From an uncultured Arachnia sp. (lineage in GTDB: Bacteria > Actinomycetota > Actinomycetes > Propionibacteriales > Propionibacteriaceae): a DNA stretch of 64,000 nucleotides. Of this stretch, positions 1 to 9,269 are shown piece by piece. The stretch spans positions 124,001 to 188,000 of the forward strand of contig CANMNB010000004.1 in assembly GCA_947499145.1 (NCBI GenBank), written 5' to 3'. Within the stretch, counting starts at the first letter, position 1. Each line of letters starts with the position of its first letter. Position numbers and translations under genes: made by a program. A model generated the notes under the pieces. That model was given only the letters and a program-made list of their open reading frames with translations. It had not been told where the DNA came from and did not search any database.

Positions 1-2214
1 GCCGGGGCCGGCTCCGGCAAGACCCGGGTGCTGACGCGTCGCATCGCGCACCTCGTGGCCGCGCGAGGGGTGCACCCGGGGGCGATCCTGGCCATCACCT
101 TCACCAACAAGGCCGCGGCGGAGATGCGCGAGCGCGTGGTGGACCTGGTGGGGAACCGGGCCCGCCTGATGTGGGTGTCCACCTTCCACTCCGCCTGCGT
201 GCGGATCCTGCGTGCGGACATCGACCGGTTCGGCATGTCCAAGTCCTTCTCCATCTATGACGACGCGGACGCCAAGCGACTCATGTCCCTGGTGGTGCGG
301 GACCATGAACTCGACCCCAAGCGGTACCCGGTCCGGGCGGTCATGAACGCGGTGAGCAACTTCAAGAACGAGCTGGTGGACTTCGAGACCGCCTCAGCCG
401 AGGCAGAGGGACCGCGGCAGCGGGCCATCGCCGATGCCTACGCGGACTACCAGAAGCGGCTGCGGGCGGCCAACGCCCTCGATTTCGACGACCTCATCAT
501 GATGTCGGTGCACCTCATGCAGGCCTTCCCCGACATCCGGGAGAAGTACCGTCGCCGGTTCCGGCACGTGCTCGTCGACGAGTACCAGGACACCAACCAC
601 GCCCAGTACTCGCTGGTGCGGGAGCTCTGTGCCCCGCAAGGGGAGCACGAGCACGCGGTCGAGCCGGCCGAACTCATGGTGGTGGGCGACTCCGACCAGT
701 CCATCTATGCCTTCCGAGGCGCCACGATCCGCAACATCCTCGACTTCGAGAGCGACTTCCCCGGTGCCACCACCGTGGTGCTGGACCAGAACTACCGATC
801 CACCGGCAACGTGCTGACGGCGGCCAACTCGGTGATCTCACGCAACTCGTCGCGGCGCGACAAGAGGCTGTGGTCCGAGCTGGGCGACGGGGAGCTCATC
901 GTCGGCTACGTCGCCGACACCGAGCACGACGAGGCCCAGTTCGTGGCTGACGAGATCGACAGGCTCGTCGACGCCGGCGCGACCCGCTACGGCGACGTCG
1001 CCGTGTTCTACCGCACGAACGCGCAGTCCCGGGCGCTGGAGGAGGTGTTCATCCGCGTCGGCCTGCCCTACAAGGTGGTCGGCGGGGTGCGCTTCTACGA
1101 GCGCCGGGAGGTCCGCGACGCCCTGGCCTACCTGCGCGCCCTGGCCAACCCCGCGGACGACGTCTCGGTGCGGCGCATCCTCAACGTCCCCAAGCGCGGC
1201 ATCGGCGACAGGGCGGAGGCGGCCGTCGCATCCCTCGCCTCCGCCGAGCAACTCACCTTCTTCGAGGCCCTCAGCCGCGCAGAGGAGGCCCCGGGCATCG
1301 CCACGCGCTCCCTCAAGCAGATCCGTGGTTTCGTGGACATGATGGACCTGCACCGCGTGATGGTGGCCGAGGGCCAGCCCGCGGATGAGATCCTCACCTC
1401 GGTGCTGCACGCCTCCGGCTACGTGCCCGAACTGCGCGCCTCGACGGACCCGCAGGACGAGACCAGACTCGAGAACCTCGAGGAACTGGTCAGCGTGGCC
1501 GCGGAGTTCGTGGCCGGCGCCAACACGGTCGACCTGGAGGCAGCCACGTCCGCGGGCCTGGCCGCGGGTATGCCCGAGCCCGACGACTCGCTGGCCGCGT
1601 TCCTGGAGCGGGTGGCGCTCGTCGCGGATGCCGACCAGGTCCCGACCACGGACGATGGCCAGGGCGTGGTGACGCTGATGACGCTCCACACCGCCAAGGG
1701 GCTGGAGTTCGACACGGTCTTCCTCACGGGTATGGAGGAGGGCGTCTTCCCCCACATGCGGGCCTTCGACAACGTGGACGAACTGGAGGAGGAGCGGCGG
1801 CTGGCCTACGTCGGGATCACCCGCGCCCGCAAGCTCCTGCACGTCTCGCGGGCCGCCGTCCGCGTCACGTTCGGCTCGCCCACCTACAATCCGCCCTCCC
1901 GCTTCCTGTCCGAGATCCCCGGCCACGTCATGGACTGGCGCCGGACGGGAGAGGCCATCACCAGCTGGGCGGCCACCTCGGCCACGAGGAACCAGCGGAC
2001 CACCCGTGCCATGTCCAGCTTCGGGGATTCGTCGCCGGCCCCGTCGCGGGTGACGAGCGTTGCCGTGGGCGATCGTGTGCTGCACGCCACCTTCGGCCTC
2101 GGTGAGGTCCTGGCGGTGCATGGCACCGGGGACGCCACCAAGGCCGATGTGGACTTCGGTTCGGCGGGTGCGAAGCGGCTCAGCCTCAAGCACGCGCCGA
2201 TGGAGAAGATCTAG
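1..2214 (+). CDS. pcrA: ATP-dependent DNA helicase PcrA/UvrD (5' truncated)
   Basis: A superfamily 1A 3'-5' DNA helicase acting in repair and replication-fork maintenance. The window opens inside the gene: the first codons read AGAGSGKT, the Walker A motif, so only a short N-terminal piece is missing. Further motifs follow in order: ITFTNKAAAEM (Ia), VDEYQDTN (II), GDSDQSIYAFRGA (III), DQNYRSTGNV (IV), TLHTAKGLEFD (V) and AYVGITRARK (VI). The last 50 residues (VGDRVLHATFGLGEV...) form the Tudor-like RNA-polymerase-binding tail typical of PcrA. It is convergent with the M23 peptidase gene, with 4 nt between the two stop codons. The order helicase, M23, sucCD matches the uvrD1 region of mycobacteria. 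Confidence 0.96.
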   Translation, partial: AGAGSGKTRVLTRRIAHLVAARGVHPGAILAITFTNKAAAEMRERVVDLVGNRARLMWVSTFHSACVRILRADIDRFGMSKSFSIYDDADAKRLMSLVVRDHELDPKRYPVRAVMNAVSNFKNELVDFETASAEAEGPRQRAIADAYADYQKRLRAANALDFDDLIMMSVHLMQAFPDIREKYRRRFRHVLVDEYQDTNHAQYSLVRELCAPQGEHEHAVEPAELMVVGDSDQSIYAFRGATIRNILDFESDFPGATTVVLDQNYRSTGNVLTAANSVISRNSSRRDKRLWSELGDGELIVGYVADTEHDEAQFVADEIDRLVDAGATRYGDVAVFYRTNAQSRALEEVFIRVGLPYKVVGGVRFYERREVRDALAYLRALANPADDVSVRRILNVPKRGIGDRAEAAVASLASAEQLTFFEALSRAEEAPGIATRSLKQIRGFVDMMDLHRVMVAEGQPADEILTSVLHASGYVPELRASTDPQDETRLENLEELVSVAAEFVAGANTVDLEAATSAGLAAGMPEPDDSLAAFLERVALVADADQVPTTDDGQGVVTLMTLHTAKGLEFDTVFLTGMEEGVFPHMRAFDNVDELEEERRLAYVGITRARKLLHVSRAAVRVTFGSPTYNPPSRFLSEIPGHVMDWRRTGEAITSWAATSATRNQRTTRAMSSFGDSSPAPSRVTSVAVGDRVLHATFGLGEVLAVHGTGDATKADVDFGSAGAKRLSLKHAPMEKI

Positions 2215-2218
2215 CGGG

Positions 2219-3280
2219 TCAGCCGCCCATGCGGCGGATGAAGGACATCGGGTTGGACGCGCTGTACACGTCGCCCGGGGTCACGCCCGGCTTGTAGTAC
2301 TCCAGGTGCAGGTGGGAGCCGAAGGACCGACCGGTGTTGCCGACGTAGCCGATGAGCTGGCCCGCCTTCACGGCCTGTCCCGGTGAGACGGTGCGACCCG
2401 ACATGTGGGCGTAGAGCGTCGCGCCGTTGTTCCCGTGCTGGATGACCACATTGATGCCGGCCCATCCGCCCGCGGTGGGGGAGAGGACGATGCCAGAGGC
2501 GACGGCGTAGATGGGCGTGCCGCTGGGGGCCGGGAAGTCCTGCCCGGTGTGGTAGCGCGACCAGGAACCGGTGGCACCGAATCCGGCGCCGACGCGGTAG
2601 TTCGACTTGACCGGCATGGAACCGCCGGTGGAGGTGGCGGCGGCGATGTCGGCCGCCGGGACCTTCTTGGAGCCTGTGCTGGCAACTGCCTGCTGTGCCG
2701 CCTTGGCCTGTCGCGCCTTCTCGGCTTCGGCGGCCTTCCGGGCCTCCTCGAGGCGGCGAGCGGCTTCCTCGGCTTCCTTCTTCAGCTTGTCGGCCTGGGC
2801 CCGGACGAGCTTCATGTCCTCGTCCATCTTGGCTTCGCGCTCGGCGGCGGAGTCCGCGGTCATGGTGGCGTAGGCGCTGTCGACGGAGGCGTCCATCGCT
2901 TCGGAGCGGCTCCGAGCGGTCTCGCCCGCGACAGCCTCGGTGAGGTTGGAGCGGACCGCGTTGCGGGACGCGTCCTGCGTCCGGTCGGCGAAGCCTTGCT
3001 CCACCGCCTGCACCGCCGCGTCCGGGACGGCCATGTCGACGGCCACCTGGTCGATGCTCATGTCCTCGCCGCCACGGGCGGAGAACGCGTACCCGAACAG
3101 GGTGCCTGCGCTCAGCACGCCGGCGAGGACAGCGGCGACGGCCCCACGGCCAATGCGTGCGCTCCGGCCACGGCGGGCGGATCCCCGGGAATCGATGACG
3201 ACGTCGACCTCGCTGGTGGGCTGGTCGAAGGAGTCGATGGAAACAGCGCGACGAGGGCTGTTGCTGCTCGACTTGATCAA
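2219..3280 (-). CDS. Membrane-anchored M23 family metallopeptidase
   Basis: A predicted LytM/M23 zinc peptidase that would cut peptidoglycan cross-bridges or activate other hydrolases outside the membrane. The 353-residue product has a basic N-terminus, one membrane segment (about 45-66), a charged alanine/glutamate/lysine coiled coil (about 140-195) and a C-terminal M23 domain (about 225-340). Zinc and catalytic residues are visible as HTGQD (His244, Asp248), His292 in YAHMS, and HLHLE (His323, His325). I chose the TTG start because GGGAG lies 6 nt upstream and no in-frame ATG or GTG occurs between the promoter and the membrane segment. The reading frame stays open antisense through sucC, but that extension is a shadow. 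It is the positional counterpart of mycobacterial Rv0950c. Confidence 0.88.
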   Translation of the reverse strand: MIKSSSNSPRRAVSIDSFDQPTSEVDVVIDSRGSARRGRSARIGRGAVAAVLAGVLSAGTLFGYAFSARGGEDMSIDQVAVDMAVPDAAVQAVEQGFADRTQDASRNAVRSNLTEAVAGETARSRSEAMDASVDSAYATMTADSAAEREAKMDEDMKLVRAQADKLKKEAEEAARRLEEARKAAEAEKARQAKAAQQAVASTGSKKVPAADIAAATSTGGSMPVKSNYRVGAGFGATGSWSRYHTGQDFPAPSGTPIYAVASGIVLSPTAGGWAGINVVIQHGNNGATLYAHMSGRTVSPGQAVKAGQLIGYVGNTGRSFGSHLHLEYYKPGVTPGDVYSASNPMSFIRRMGG

Positions 3281-3323
3281 GGAAGTCTCCCGGGAACTAC
3301 GTGGACTGGGGGTCTGGTATGAA

Positions 3324-3352
3324 ACCTTAGCATTTCTCAGGAAGCTCTCAAA
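3324..3352 (-). promoter_or_regulatory. Promoter of the M23 peptidase gene
   Basis: On the minus strand a -35 TTTGAG (3352-3347), a 17-nt spacer and a -10 TAAGGT (3329-3324) form a housekeeping-sigma-like promoter. The predicted start near 3317 leaves a leader of about 37 nt that carries GGGAG before the TTG start. This is one of only two promoters in the window with a recognisable -35. Confidence 0.55.
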
Positions 3353-3460
3353 CTCGGGGTCCGGGAGCCTGGCCTGGCGGCCGATCTCGGCATGCGAGTG
3401 ACCATGCCCGGCGGGTAGTCTGGCACGGCACACACCAGCCTGCAGACGAATGGAGTCACA

Positions 3461-4636
3461 GTGGACCTCCTCGAGTACCAAGCTCGGGACCTGTTCGAAT
3501 CCTTCGACGTCCCGGTCCTGCCGGGCGTCGTGGCCCGGACCCCCGGCGAAGCGCGCAAAGCCTACGAGGATTTCGGCAGCGGAGTGGTCGTCGTGAAGGC
3601 CCAGGTCCGCACGGGTGGCCGCGGCAAGGCGGGCGGCGTGAAACTTGCCCGCAGCGCCGAGGAGGCCGAGAGCATCGCGGCCGAGATCCTCGGGATGGAC
3701 ATCAAGGGCCACGTGGTGGAAATCGTCATGGTGAGCCCGGGCGCCGCCATCGCGTCGGAGTTCTACTTCTCCATCCTCCTCGACCGCACCGCCGGCAGCT
3801 ACATCGCCATGTGCAGCGTGGAGGGCGGCGTGGACATCGAGACCCTCGCCGTGGAGCGCCCCGAGGCGCTCGTCAGGAAGCCGCTCGACCCGGTGGCGGG
3901 CATCACCGCAGACGTGGCGGACCAGATCGTTGCCGAGGCCGGATTCGACGAGCAGGACCGGGAGCAGGTCGCCGCCGTCATGCAGACGCTGTGGACGGTC
4001 TTCCGTGAGTCCGACGCCACCCTCGTGGAGGTGAACCCCCTGGTGCGCACGGAGGAGGGCAAGGTCCTCGCGCTCGACGGCAAGGTGACGCTCGACGGCA
4101 ACGCCGAATTCCGGCACGCCGAGTGGGAGAGGTACGAGGAGACCTCCGGCGACGTGGACCTCGAGCGCCAGGCTCGAGAGCTCGACCTCAACTACGTGAA
4201 GCTCGACGGCTCCGTCGGCATCATCGGCAACGGCGCGGGCCTCGTGATGAGCACCCTCGACGTGGTCGACAGCGCTGGTCGTGACCTCCCCGGCACGCCG
4301 CGCCCCGCGAACTTCCTCGACATCGGGGGCGGCGCCTCCTCGACCGTCATGGCCAACGGGCTTCGCATCATCATGAGCGACCCCCAGGTCAAGGCCGTCC
4401 TCGTCAACGTGTTCGGTGGAATCACCGCCTGCAGCGACGTCGCCAACGGGATCGTGCACGCCCTCGACATGCTCGGCGACGACGCGACACTGCCCATCGT
4501 CGTGCGCCTGGACGGCAACTCCGTCGAGGTGGGCAAGGAGATCCTGCGGGAGGCGGACCATCCGCTGATCCACGTCGAGTCCACCATGGACGGGGCTGCT
4601 GCCGCCGTCGCCAAGCTTGCGAGCGAGAGGAACTGA
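3461..4636 (+). CDS. sucC: Succinate-CoA ligase (ADP-forming) beta subunit
   Basis: The beta subunit of succinyl-CoA synthetase, which interconverts succinyl-CoA and succinate with nucleotide phosphorylation in the TCA cycle. The 391-residue protein has the family's normal length. The N-terminal ATP-grasp region contains [17 protein letters not shown], followed by VEVNPLV. The C-terminal CoA-ligase domain contains [10 protein letters not shown] and [17 protein letters not shown]. The GTG start is preceded by GGAG. A possible -10 TAGTCT lies at 3416-3421, giving a leader of roughly 33 nt. The stop lies 4 nt before sucD, so the two subunits are co-translated. Confidence 0.97.
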   Translation: MDLLEYQARDLFESFDVPVLPGVVARTPGEARKAYEDFGSGVVVVKAQVRTGGRGKAGGVKLARSAEEAESIAAEILGMDIKGHVVEIVMVSPGAAIASEFYFSILLDRTAGSYIAMCSVEGGVDIETLAVERPEALVRKPLDPVAGITADVADQIVAEAGFDEQDREQVAAVMQTLWTVFRESDATLVEVNPLVRTEEGKVLALDGKVTLDGNAEFRHAEWERYEETSGDVDLERQARELDLNYVKLDGSVGIIGNGAGLVMSTLDVVDSAGRDLPGTPRPANFLDIGGGASSTVMANGLRIIMSDPQVKAVLVNVFGGITACSDVANGIVHALDMLGDDATLPIVVRLDGNSVEVGKEILREADHPLIHVESTMDGAAAAVAKLASERN

Positions 4637-4640
4637 ACCC

Positions 4641-5540
4641 GTGGCCGTCTTCATCAACGAGACATCCCGCGTCATCGTGCAGGGCATGACGGGCCGGGAG
4701 GGGCGCAAGCACACCCAGCGCATGATCATGTCCGGCACCCGGGTCGTCGGCGGCGTGACGCCCGGCAAGAGCGGCGAGTCCGTGGTCTTCGAGGAGGACC
4801 CGGTACCGGTGTTCGGGTCCGTGGCCGAGGCCATGGAGCAGACGCACGCCAACGTGTCGGTGGTGTTCGTGCCGCCCAAGTTCGCCAAGGACGCGGTGCT
4901 TGAGGCCGTCGAGGCGGGAATCGAGCTCTGCGTCGTCATCACCGAGGGCATCCCGGTGCGCGACTCGCTCGAGTTCCACGCCGCGGCCAGGGACAGCAGG
5001 ACCAGGATCATCGGTCCGAACTGCCCCGGGCTCATCTCTCCCGGCAAGTCGAACGTCGGCATCATCCCGGCCCACATCGCCGGCGCCGGCAACATCGGAC
5101 TCGTGTCGAAGTCGGGCACCCTGACCTACCAGATGATGTACGAGCTGCGTGACCACGGCTTCTCCACCGCCATCGGAATCGGCGGTGACCCGGTCGTCGG
5201 CACCACGCACATCGACGCCCTCCAGGCCTTCGAGGACGACCCCGACACGGACCTCATCGTCATGATCGGCGAGATCGGCGGCGACGCCGAGGAGCGGGCC
5301 GGCGCCTACATCGCCGAGCACGTCACCAAGCCGGTCATCGGCTACGTAGCGGGCTTCACCGCGCCGCCCGGGAAGACCATGGGGCACGCCGGGGCCATCA
5401 TCACCGGCAGCAGCGGCACCGCCGCGGCGAAGAAGGAGGCCCTGGAGGCCGCAGGCGTTCGGGTGGGGGAGACCCCGAGCCAGACGGCCCAGTTGGCCCG
5501 CGACGCGATCGCCGAGCTTCGCCGGGGGCGTCGACCCTGA
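4641..5540 (+). CDS. sucD: Succinate-CoA ligase alpha subunit
   Basis: The alpha subunit of succinyl-CoA synthetase; it binds CoA and carries the phosphohistidine intermediate. The CoA-binding loop appears as [14 protein letters not shown], the tip of the catalytic loop as [17 protein letters not shown], and the active-site histidine as [10 protein letters not shown] near residue 246. The GTG start at [10 protein letters not shown] gives 299 residues and is preceded by GAGAGG at the end of sucC. The frame is open eight codons further upstream, but that start would overlap sucC and add residues absent from the family. It is convergent with the next gene. Confidence 0.97.
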   Translation: MAVFINETSRVIVQGMTGREGRKHTQRMIMSGTRVVGGVTPGKSGESVVFEEDPVPVFGSVAEAMEQTHANVSVVFVPPKFAKDAVLEAVEAGIELCVVITEGIPVRDSLEFHAAARDSRTRIIGPNCPGLISPGKSNVGIIPAHIAGAGNIGLVSKSGTLTYQMMYELRDHGFSTAIGIGGDPVVGTTHIDALQAFEDDPDTDLIVMIGEIGGDAEERAGAYIAEHVTKPVIGYVAGFTAPPGKTMGHAGAIITGSSGTAAAKKEALEAAGVRVGETPSQTAQLARDAIAELRRGRRP

Positions 5541-5573
5541 GGCCGCCGCCGCGACGATCCTCAGCTGGGGGAG

Positions 5574-7301
5574 CTAGTCCTGGGTTGCCCGCCGGGCGGC
5601 CCGCAGGGCCAGCTCCCTCAGCTGTGCCTCGGAGAACTTGTACTCCTCGTCGACGGTGCCCAGCAGGTAGGCGACCTGATCGCCGGCCTTGGCGACCGCG
5701 AGCTGGTAGAGCACGGACGAGGTCTCCGAGGTCGCCTGCTGGATGGTGAACACGCGGGCCGAGACAGGGACGTCACCGGCCCCGGTCCCCGACACCGCCT
5801 CGTGCTCGGTGACGGTGGCCGTGAGGAACCGGTCCTTGCAGCTCGCGAGCGCATCGGCCAGTTTGGTGCCGAACGCGTCCGCGCCCGCGGCGTCGGCGAA
5901 CGTGAACACCATCTCGTCGAGGCCGAACGTCGCGGGCGTGCCAGGGTCCTGGGTCATCAGGAACGTCCGCTGCTGCCGATCGGTCGGGCCCGGCTCGGTG
6001 GCCAGGGGAAGGTTCTCGCACCCCATCCCTGTGGCGCTCAGCGGCTCGGGCTCGGTGGCGGTCCACTGGCCCGTCCCCAGCGTGAGGCGCGGCAGGTCGG
6101 CCGTCACGAGCCAACCGGCCGGCTGCGCCGCAACGGGGAGGGCGTTGCCGTACGAGAGCTCCGCCGGACAGGCCCCCTCGACCCGCTCGCACAGCTCGGT
6201 GGCCGAGCGGAGGAGTGCCGGACCCACCGCATTCGGGGGGACGGCCTCGCCGTGGCGCACGACGTCAGCGACGGTGACCGCACGCCCAGTTCGGCTCACC
6301 ACGATCGTGTGGTACTCCACCGGGTCGTTCTCGTAGGCGATCGTCATCTGCGTCACCTCGTCGGCGAGCCCCTGCACGGCAGAAGCCGAAACGATGCGGG
6401 CCGGGACCTCGTCGCAGTTCGCCAACGCGCGGACGTGCTCCGCCGTCACTTGCCGGGCCGCGGCGTCCGAGGCGTAGACCTCGACCTGGTGCAGGGCGGC
6501 CAGCTGGTCCGCCTGGGAAGTTCCGAAAGTGCGCTGCAGAGAGATGGTGGGGTTGACGTCGGAGACCTCGGAGCTGAGGCAGGCGGGCTTCGCGAACGCC
6601 CCGGAGCGGTCCGTCACGGTGTTGGTGATGGCCCAGCTGGCGTCCGGGACGATGAGCGACGCGTCCTCCAGACTCATGAGGTCCTCGTCCGTGGCATCCG
6701 GGACCTCGGACGCCGAGGCGCTGGACGAGGTGCCGGCGGGGACTTCGGGACTCGGCCCGGTACCGGGGGTCTGGCCGCGCTGGAAGAGGAAGACGCCGAA
6801 GGCCAGCAGCAACGCCGCCACGAGCGCTCCGACCGCCCAGGTGATGAGCGTCCTGCGATGGTGGTCGAGCCAGGACCCCCCTGCGCCCGTGGTGCGCGGG
6901 GGGACGGGAGCCGGGATGAGGGGGTCCTGTTCCGGCGGGGTCATGGAGCTCACCGCGGAGCGGCGGGGCGCTGGCCGAGGACCATCGGCGATCCCACCCA
7001 TCCTGCGGCCCTCGGTGGGCTCGTCGGAGTTGTCCTCGAAGGCCAGGAGCGGCGGCTGCGCAGGGATGTCGGCGGCCGAGCCGGGGGTCACGGGCTGGGA
7101 GGCGCTGGCGGTGCCCGGTCGGGCGAACGGGTTTGCCGGGGCGGCAGGATTCAGGGGCTCGACGTCCGCATTGGAACTGAGGCCCCGCCGGGGGCTGCCC
7201 TGGGGCATGGGTAGGTCGCGTTCCTCCGGGGAGGGAGCGCCGCTGTCGTCCGCGTCGGCGGGGATGCCGCGGCGCGGACGGTTCTGCTCGAACTCCGTCA
7301 C
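5574..7301 (-). CDS. Membrane-anchored protein with duplicated extracytoplasmic domain
   Basis: Not a family I can name. The 575-residue product has a disordered, proline-rich cytoplasmic N-terminus (1-145) containing PRRGIPADAD and PRRGLSSNAD, a membrane segment (152-174), a Ser/Pro/Glu linker, and then two similar domains at about 208-372 and 402-573. Each domain carries a Cys pair (241/296 and 428/488), a QRTF motif and an alanine-rich helix of the type ASDAAARQ or FADAAGADAF. The architecture recalls the extracytoplasmic sensor domains of actinobacterial serine/threonine kinases such as PknH, but no kinase is present here. It is divergent from perM and lies in the slot occupied by Rv0953c/Rv0954 in mycobacteria. 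Start GTG at 7301. Confidence 0.72.
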   Translation of the reverse strand: MTEFEQNRPRRGIPADADDSGAPSPEERDLPMPQGSPRRGLSSNADVEPLNPAAPANPFARPGTASASQPVTPGSAADIPAQPPLLAFEDNSDEPTEGRRMGGIADGPRPAPRRSAVSSMTPPEQDPLIPAPVPPRTTGAGGSWLDHHRRTLITWAVGALVAALLLAFGVFLFQRGQTPGTGPSPEVPAGTSSSASASEVPDATDEDLMSLEDASLIVPDASWAITNTVTDRSGAFAKPACLSSEVSDVNPTISLQRTFGTSQADQLAALHQVEVYASDAAARQVTAEHVRALANCDEVPARIVSASAVQGLADEVTQMTIAYENDPVEYHTIVVSRTGRAVTVADVVRHGEAVPPNAVGPALLRSATELCERVEGACPAELSYGNALPVAAQPAGWLVTADLPRLTLGTGQWTATEPEPLSATGMGCENLPLATEPGPTDRQQRTFLMTQDPGTPATFGLDEMVFTFADAAGADAFGTKLADALASCKDRFLTATVTEHEAVSGTGAGDVPVSARVFTIQQATSETSSVLYQLAVAKAGDQVAYLLGTVDEEYKFSEAQLRELALRAARRATQD

Positions 7302-7407
7302 TTCGATCCCACCCCCGACTCGGCCGACGCTTGCACGGCGAACAACGCTCGATGCACCAGACTAGCGTGGACAGTGCATCCAGACTTTCACCGAGGAGAC
7401 GTGATCC

Positions 7408-8676
7408 GTGGCTGACAGATCGGCTCACCGCACACTGGCGCTGGAGGTCGACGCCCCCACGTCGACCGACAGGGCAACGCTGCCGTGGCCCTGGTGGCTG
7501 GTCGTCGGAGCGGGGGCTGTCGGCGTCGTCGCCGCCGGCTGGCTGCTGCTGGCAGGGCTGGCGGCGTTGGGATGGCTCACCGCCGCGGACGCGGCCCTGC
7601 CGGACGCCCTGCGCCTGGCCTCGGCGGTCCTCCTGCTGGCCTACGGCGCGGAGGTCGTCATCGCGGGGCAACCGGTCAGCATCGCGCCGCTGCTGCTCAC
7701 CGGCGTCCTGGTCCTGCTGGGACAGCCGGTCGCGGCCCTCGCAGCACGACAGGCCGCTGCGGCGGACGCACGGCCGGACGACACCGGCGCCCTCTGGGTC
7801 GACGGCGGTCCGGTCGTGGCGCGCGTGGCCGCCGGGTACGCCGTCGTGCACGCGGTGGCGGTCCTGGTGCTCGGCAGCACCGTCTCTCCCGACGCGGCGT
7901 GGCGGGGCGCGATCGGGGCACTGGTCGTCGGCGGGGTCGCGGGCCTCTGGGGCGCCAGTCACGCACTGGGGCACGACCCGCGGCGTGACTGGCCGGTCTG
8001 GTTGCGCTCGGTGCCGAGTGCCATGGGGGCAGCGCTCCTCCTGGTGCTGGCCTCGGGAGCCGCTGCGCTCATCGTCGGTCTCGTTGGCGGGCGCGAACGC
8101 GTCGCGACCCTGCAGGACTCCCTCGAACCCGGGGCGATGGGAGTGGCGCTCCTCGTGGTCATCCAGTTGCTGTACCTGCCCAACCTTGTCCTGTGGGCGG
8201 TCTCGTGGGTGCTGGGGGCCGGCGTGGGACTGGGCGACGGGTCCCTGCTCACGATCCAGGTCACCGACGTCGGCTTCCTCCCCGCGATCCCCGTCCTGGG
8301 CATCGTGCCCGAGGCGGGAATCCATCCGCCGGCGATGCTGTGGTGGCTCGCGACGGGTGTGCTGGCCGGGGTGGTGGCGGCGACCCTCGTTGCCCTGGCA
8401 CGTCCCCGAGCCCGGTTCGACGAGACCGCCTTGGTGGGGGGACTGACCGGTGTCGCGGTGGGGCTCCTCATCGTGCTGCTCGCGTCGCTGTCGGGGGGTG
8501 GCCTGGGTGGGCAGCGCCTCGCAGCCGTGGGGCCGGAGACCGCGGCACTGGTCATCACGGCGCCGTCGTTGCTGGGGCTGGCCGGCCTGCTGGCGGGCCT
8601 GATCATAGGCCTTGTGCGACTGGTGGTGCACCGTGCGCCCATGGGTGAGAAGACGGCGGAGCAGCCCGAGAAGTAG
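7408..8676 (+). CDS. perM: Cell division protein PerM (DUF6350 family)
   Basis: A polytopic membrane protein of the DUF6350/PerM family, linked in mycobacteria to cell division under stress. The 422 residues are almost wholly hydrophobic, with about nine or ten membrane segments starting near residue 30 (WPWWLVVGAGAVGVVAAG). Loop motifs include EPGAMGVALLVVIQLLYLPN and GWALGDGSLLT-like glycine turns (seen here as GAGVGLGDGSLL). The GTG start has GAGGAG 9 nt upstream, and a -10-like TAGCGT lies at 7363-7368. Family assignment rests on hydropathy and on the perM-purN-purH order, which is conserved in mycobacteria. Confidence 0.85.
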   Translation: MADRSAHRTLALEVDAPTSTDRATLPWPWWLVVGAGAVGVVAAGWLLLAGLAALGWLTAADAALPDALRLASAVLLLAYGAEVVIAGQPVSIAPLLLTGVLVLLGQPVAALAARQAAAADARPDDTGALWVDGGPVVARVAAGYAVVHAVAVLVLGSTVSPDAAWRGAIGALVVGGVAGLWGASHALGHDPRRDWPVWLRSVPSAMGAALLLVLASGAAALIVGLVGGRERVATLQDSLEPGAMGVALLVVIQLLYLPNLVLWAVSWVLGAGVGLGDGSLLTIQVTDVGFLPAIPVLGIVPEAGIHPPAMLWWLATGVLAGVVAATLVALARPRARFDETALVGGLTGVAVGLLIVLLASLSGGGLGGQRLAAVGPETAALVITAPSLLGLAGLLAGLIIGLVRLVVHRAPMGEKTAEQPEK

Positions 8677-8680
8677 TGCA

Positions 8681-8686
8681 TAGGAT
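8681..8686 (+). promoter_or_regulatory. Leaderless -10 box (TAGGAT) of purN
   Basis: TAGGAT lies 7 nt before GTG 8694, so transcription would begin at or next to that codon. This favours 8694 over in-frame GTG 8676 or ATG 8685, the latter lying inside the box. Confidence 0.5.
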
Positions 8687-8693
8687 GTCGCCC

Positions 8694-9269
8694 GTGACGA
8701 CACGGGTGGTGGTGCTGGCCTCGGGATCGGGAACGCTCCTGCAGGCCCTCATCGACGCCTCCGTCGCCGGACAGGTCGATGCCGAGGTGGTCGCCGTCGT
8801 GACGGACCGGGCGGGTGTCGGTGCCCTGCACCGAGCCGCCGCCCATGGCATCCCCGGGGTGGCGCACGTGCTCGAGCCGGGCATGGACCGGACCCAGTGG
8901 GACCGGGAGCTGCGCGACATCGTCGCGGCCCACCAGCCGGACCTCGTGGCCTCGGCCGGCTTCATGCGGCTGGTCGGGCCGGATTTCCTCGCGGAGTTCG
9001 GCGGGCGGACCATCAACACCCACCCGGCCCTGCTACCGAGCTTCCCCGGCATGCACGGTCCCCGTGACGCCCTGAGGGCAGGGGTCAAGGTCTCCGGGGC
9101 CACGGTCTTCCTCGTCGACGAAGGCGTCGACTCGGGGAGGATCCTGCTGCAGGGGGCAGTCGACGTGCTGGACGACGACGATGTCTCCTCGCTGCACGAA
9201 CGAATCAAGATCGTGGAACGCGACCTGCTGGTGCGGGCCGTGGCGCACTGGAACAAAGGAGAGCAATGA
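8694..9269 (+). CDS. purN: Phosphoribosylglycinamide formyltransferase
   Basis: Transfers a formyl group from 10-formyl-tetrahydrofolate to GAR in the third step of purine synthesis. The 191-residue protein begins with the nucleotide-binding strand [16 protein letters not shown]. The catalytic Asn-His pair sits in [13 protein letters not shown] and the catalytic Asp in the segment [11 protein letters not shown]. The start GTG 8694 is chosen because TAGGAT lies exactly 7 nt upstream; GTG 8676 would add MHRMSP and begin on the perM stop codon. The stop overlaps the purH start (ATGA), so the two purine enzymes are translationally coupled. Confidence 0.94.
   Translation: MTTRVVVLASGSGTLLQALIDASVAGQVDAEVVAVVTDRAGVGALHRAAAHGIPGVAHVLEPGMDRTQWDRELRDIVAAHQPDLVASAGFMRLVGPDFLAEFGGRTINTHPALLPSFPGMHGPRDALRAGVKVSGATVFLVDEGVDSGRILLQGAVDVLDDDDVSSLHERIKIVERDLLVRAVAHWNKGEQ

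Noticed and set aside
3281-5119. Very long minus-strand open frame extending the M23 gene through sucC and into sucD
   Set aside because: It lies antisense to sucCD, which have clear family motifs; the extension has no recognisable domain and the M23 promoter lies inside it.
5537-5564. Terminator between sucD and the convergent gene (CTGAGG...CCTCAG)
   Set aside because: Arms are only 6 bp around a 16-nt loop; too weak to claim.
6265-8703. Minus-strand open frame of over 800 codons across perM and the 5574-7301 gene
   Set aside because: High-GC third-position shadow; low-complexity Arg/Gln/Gly/Pro composition and no domain.
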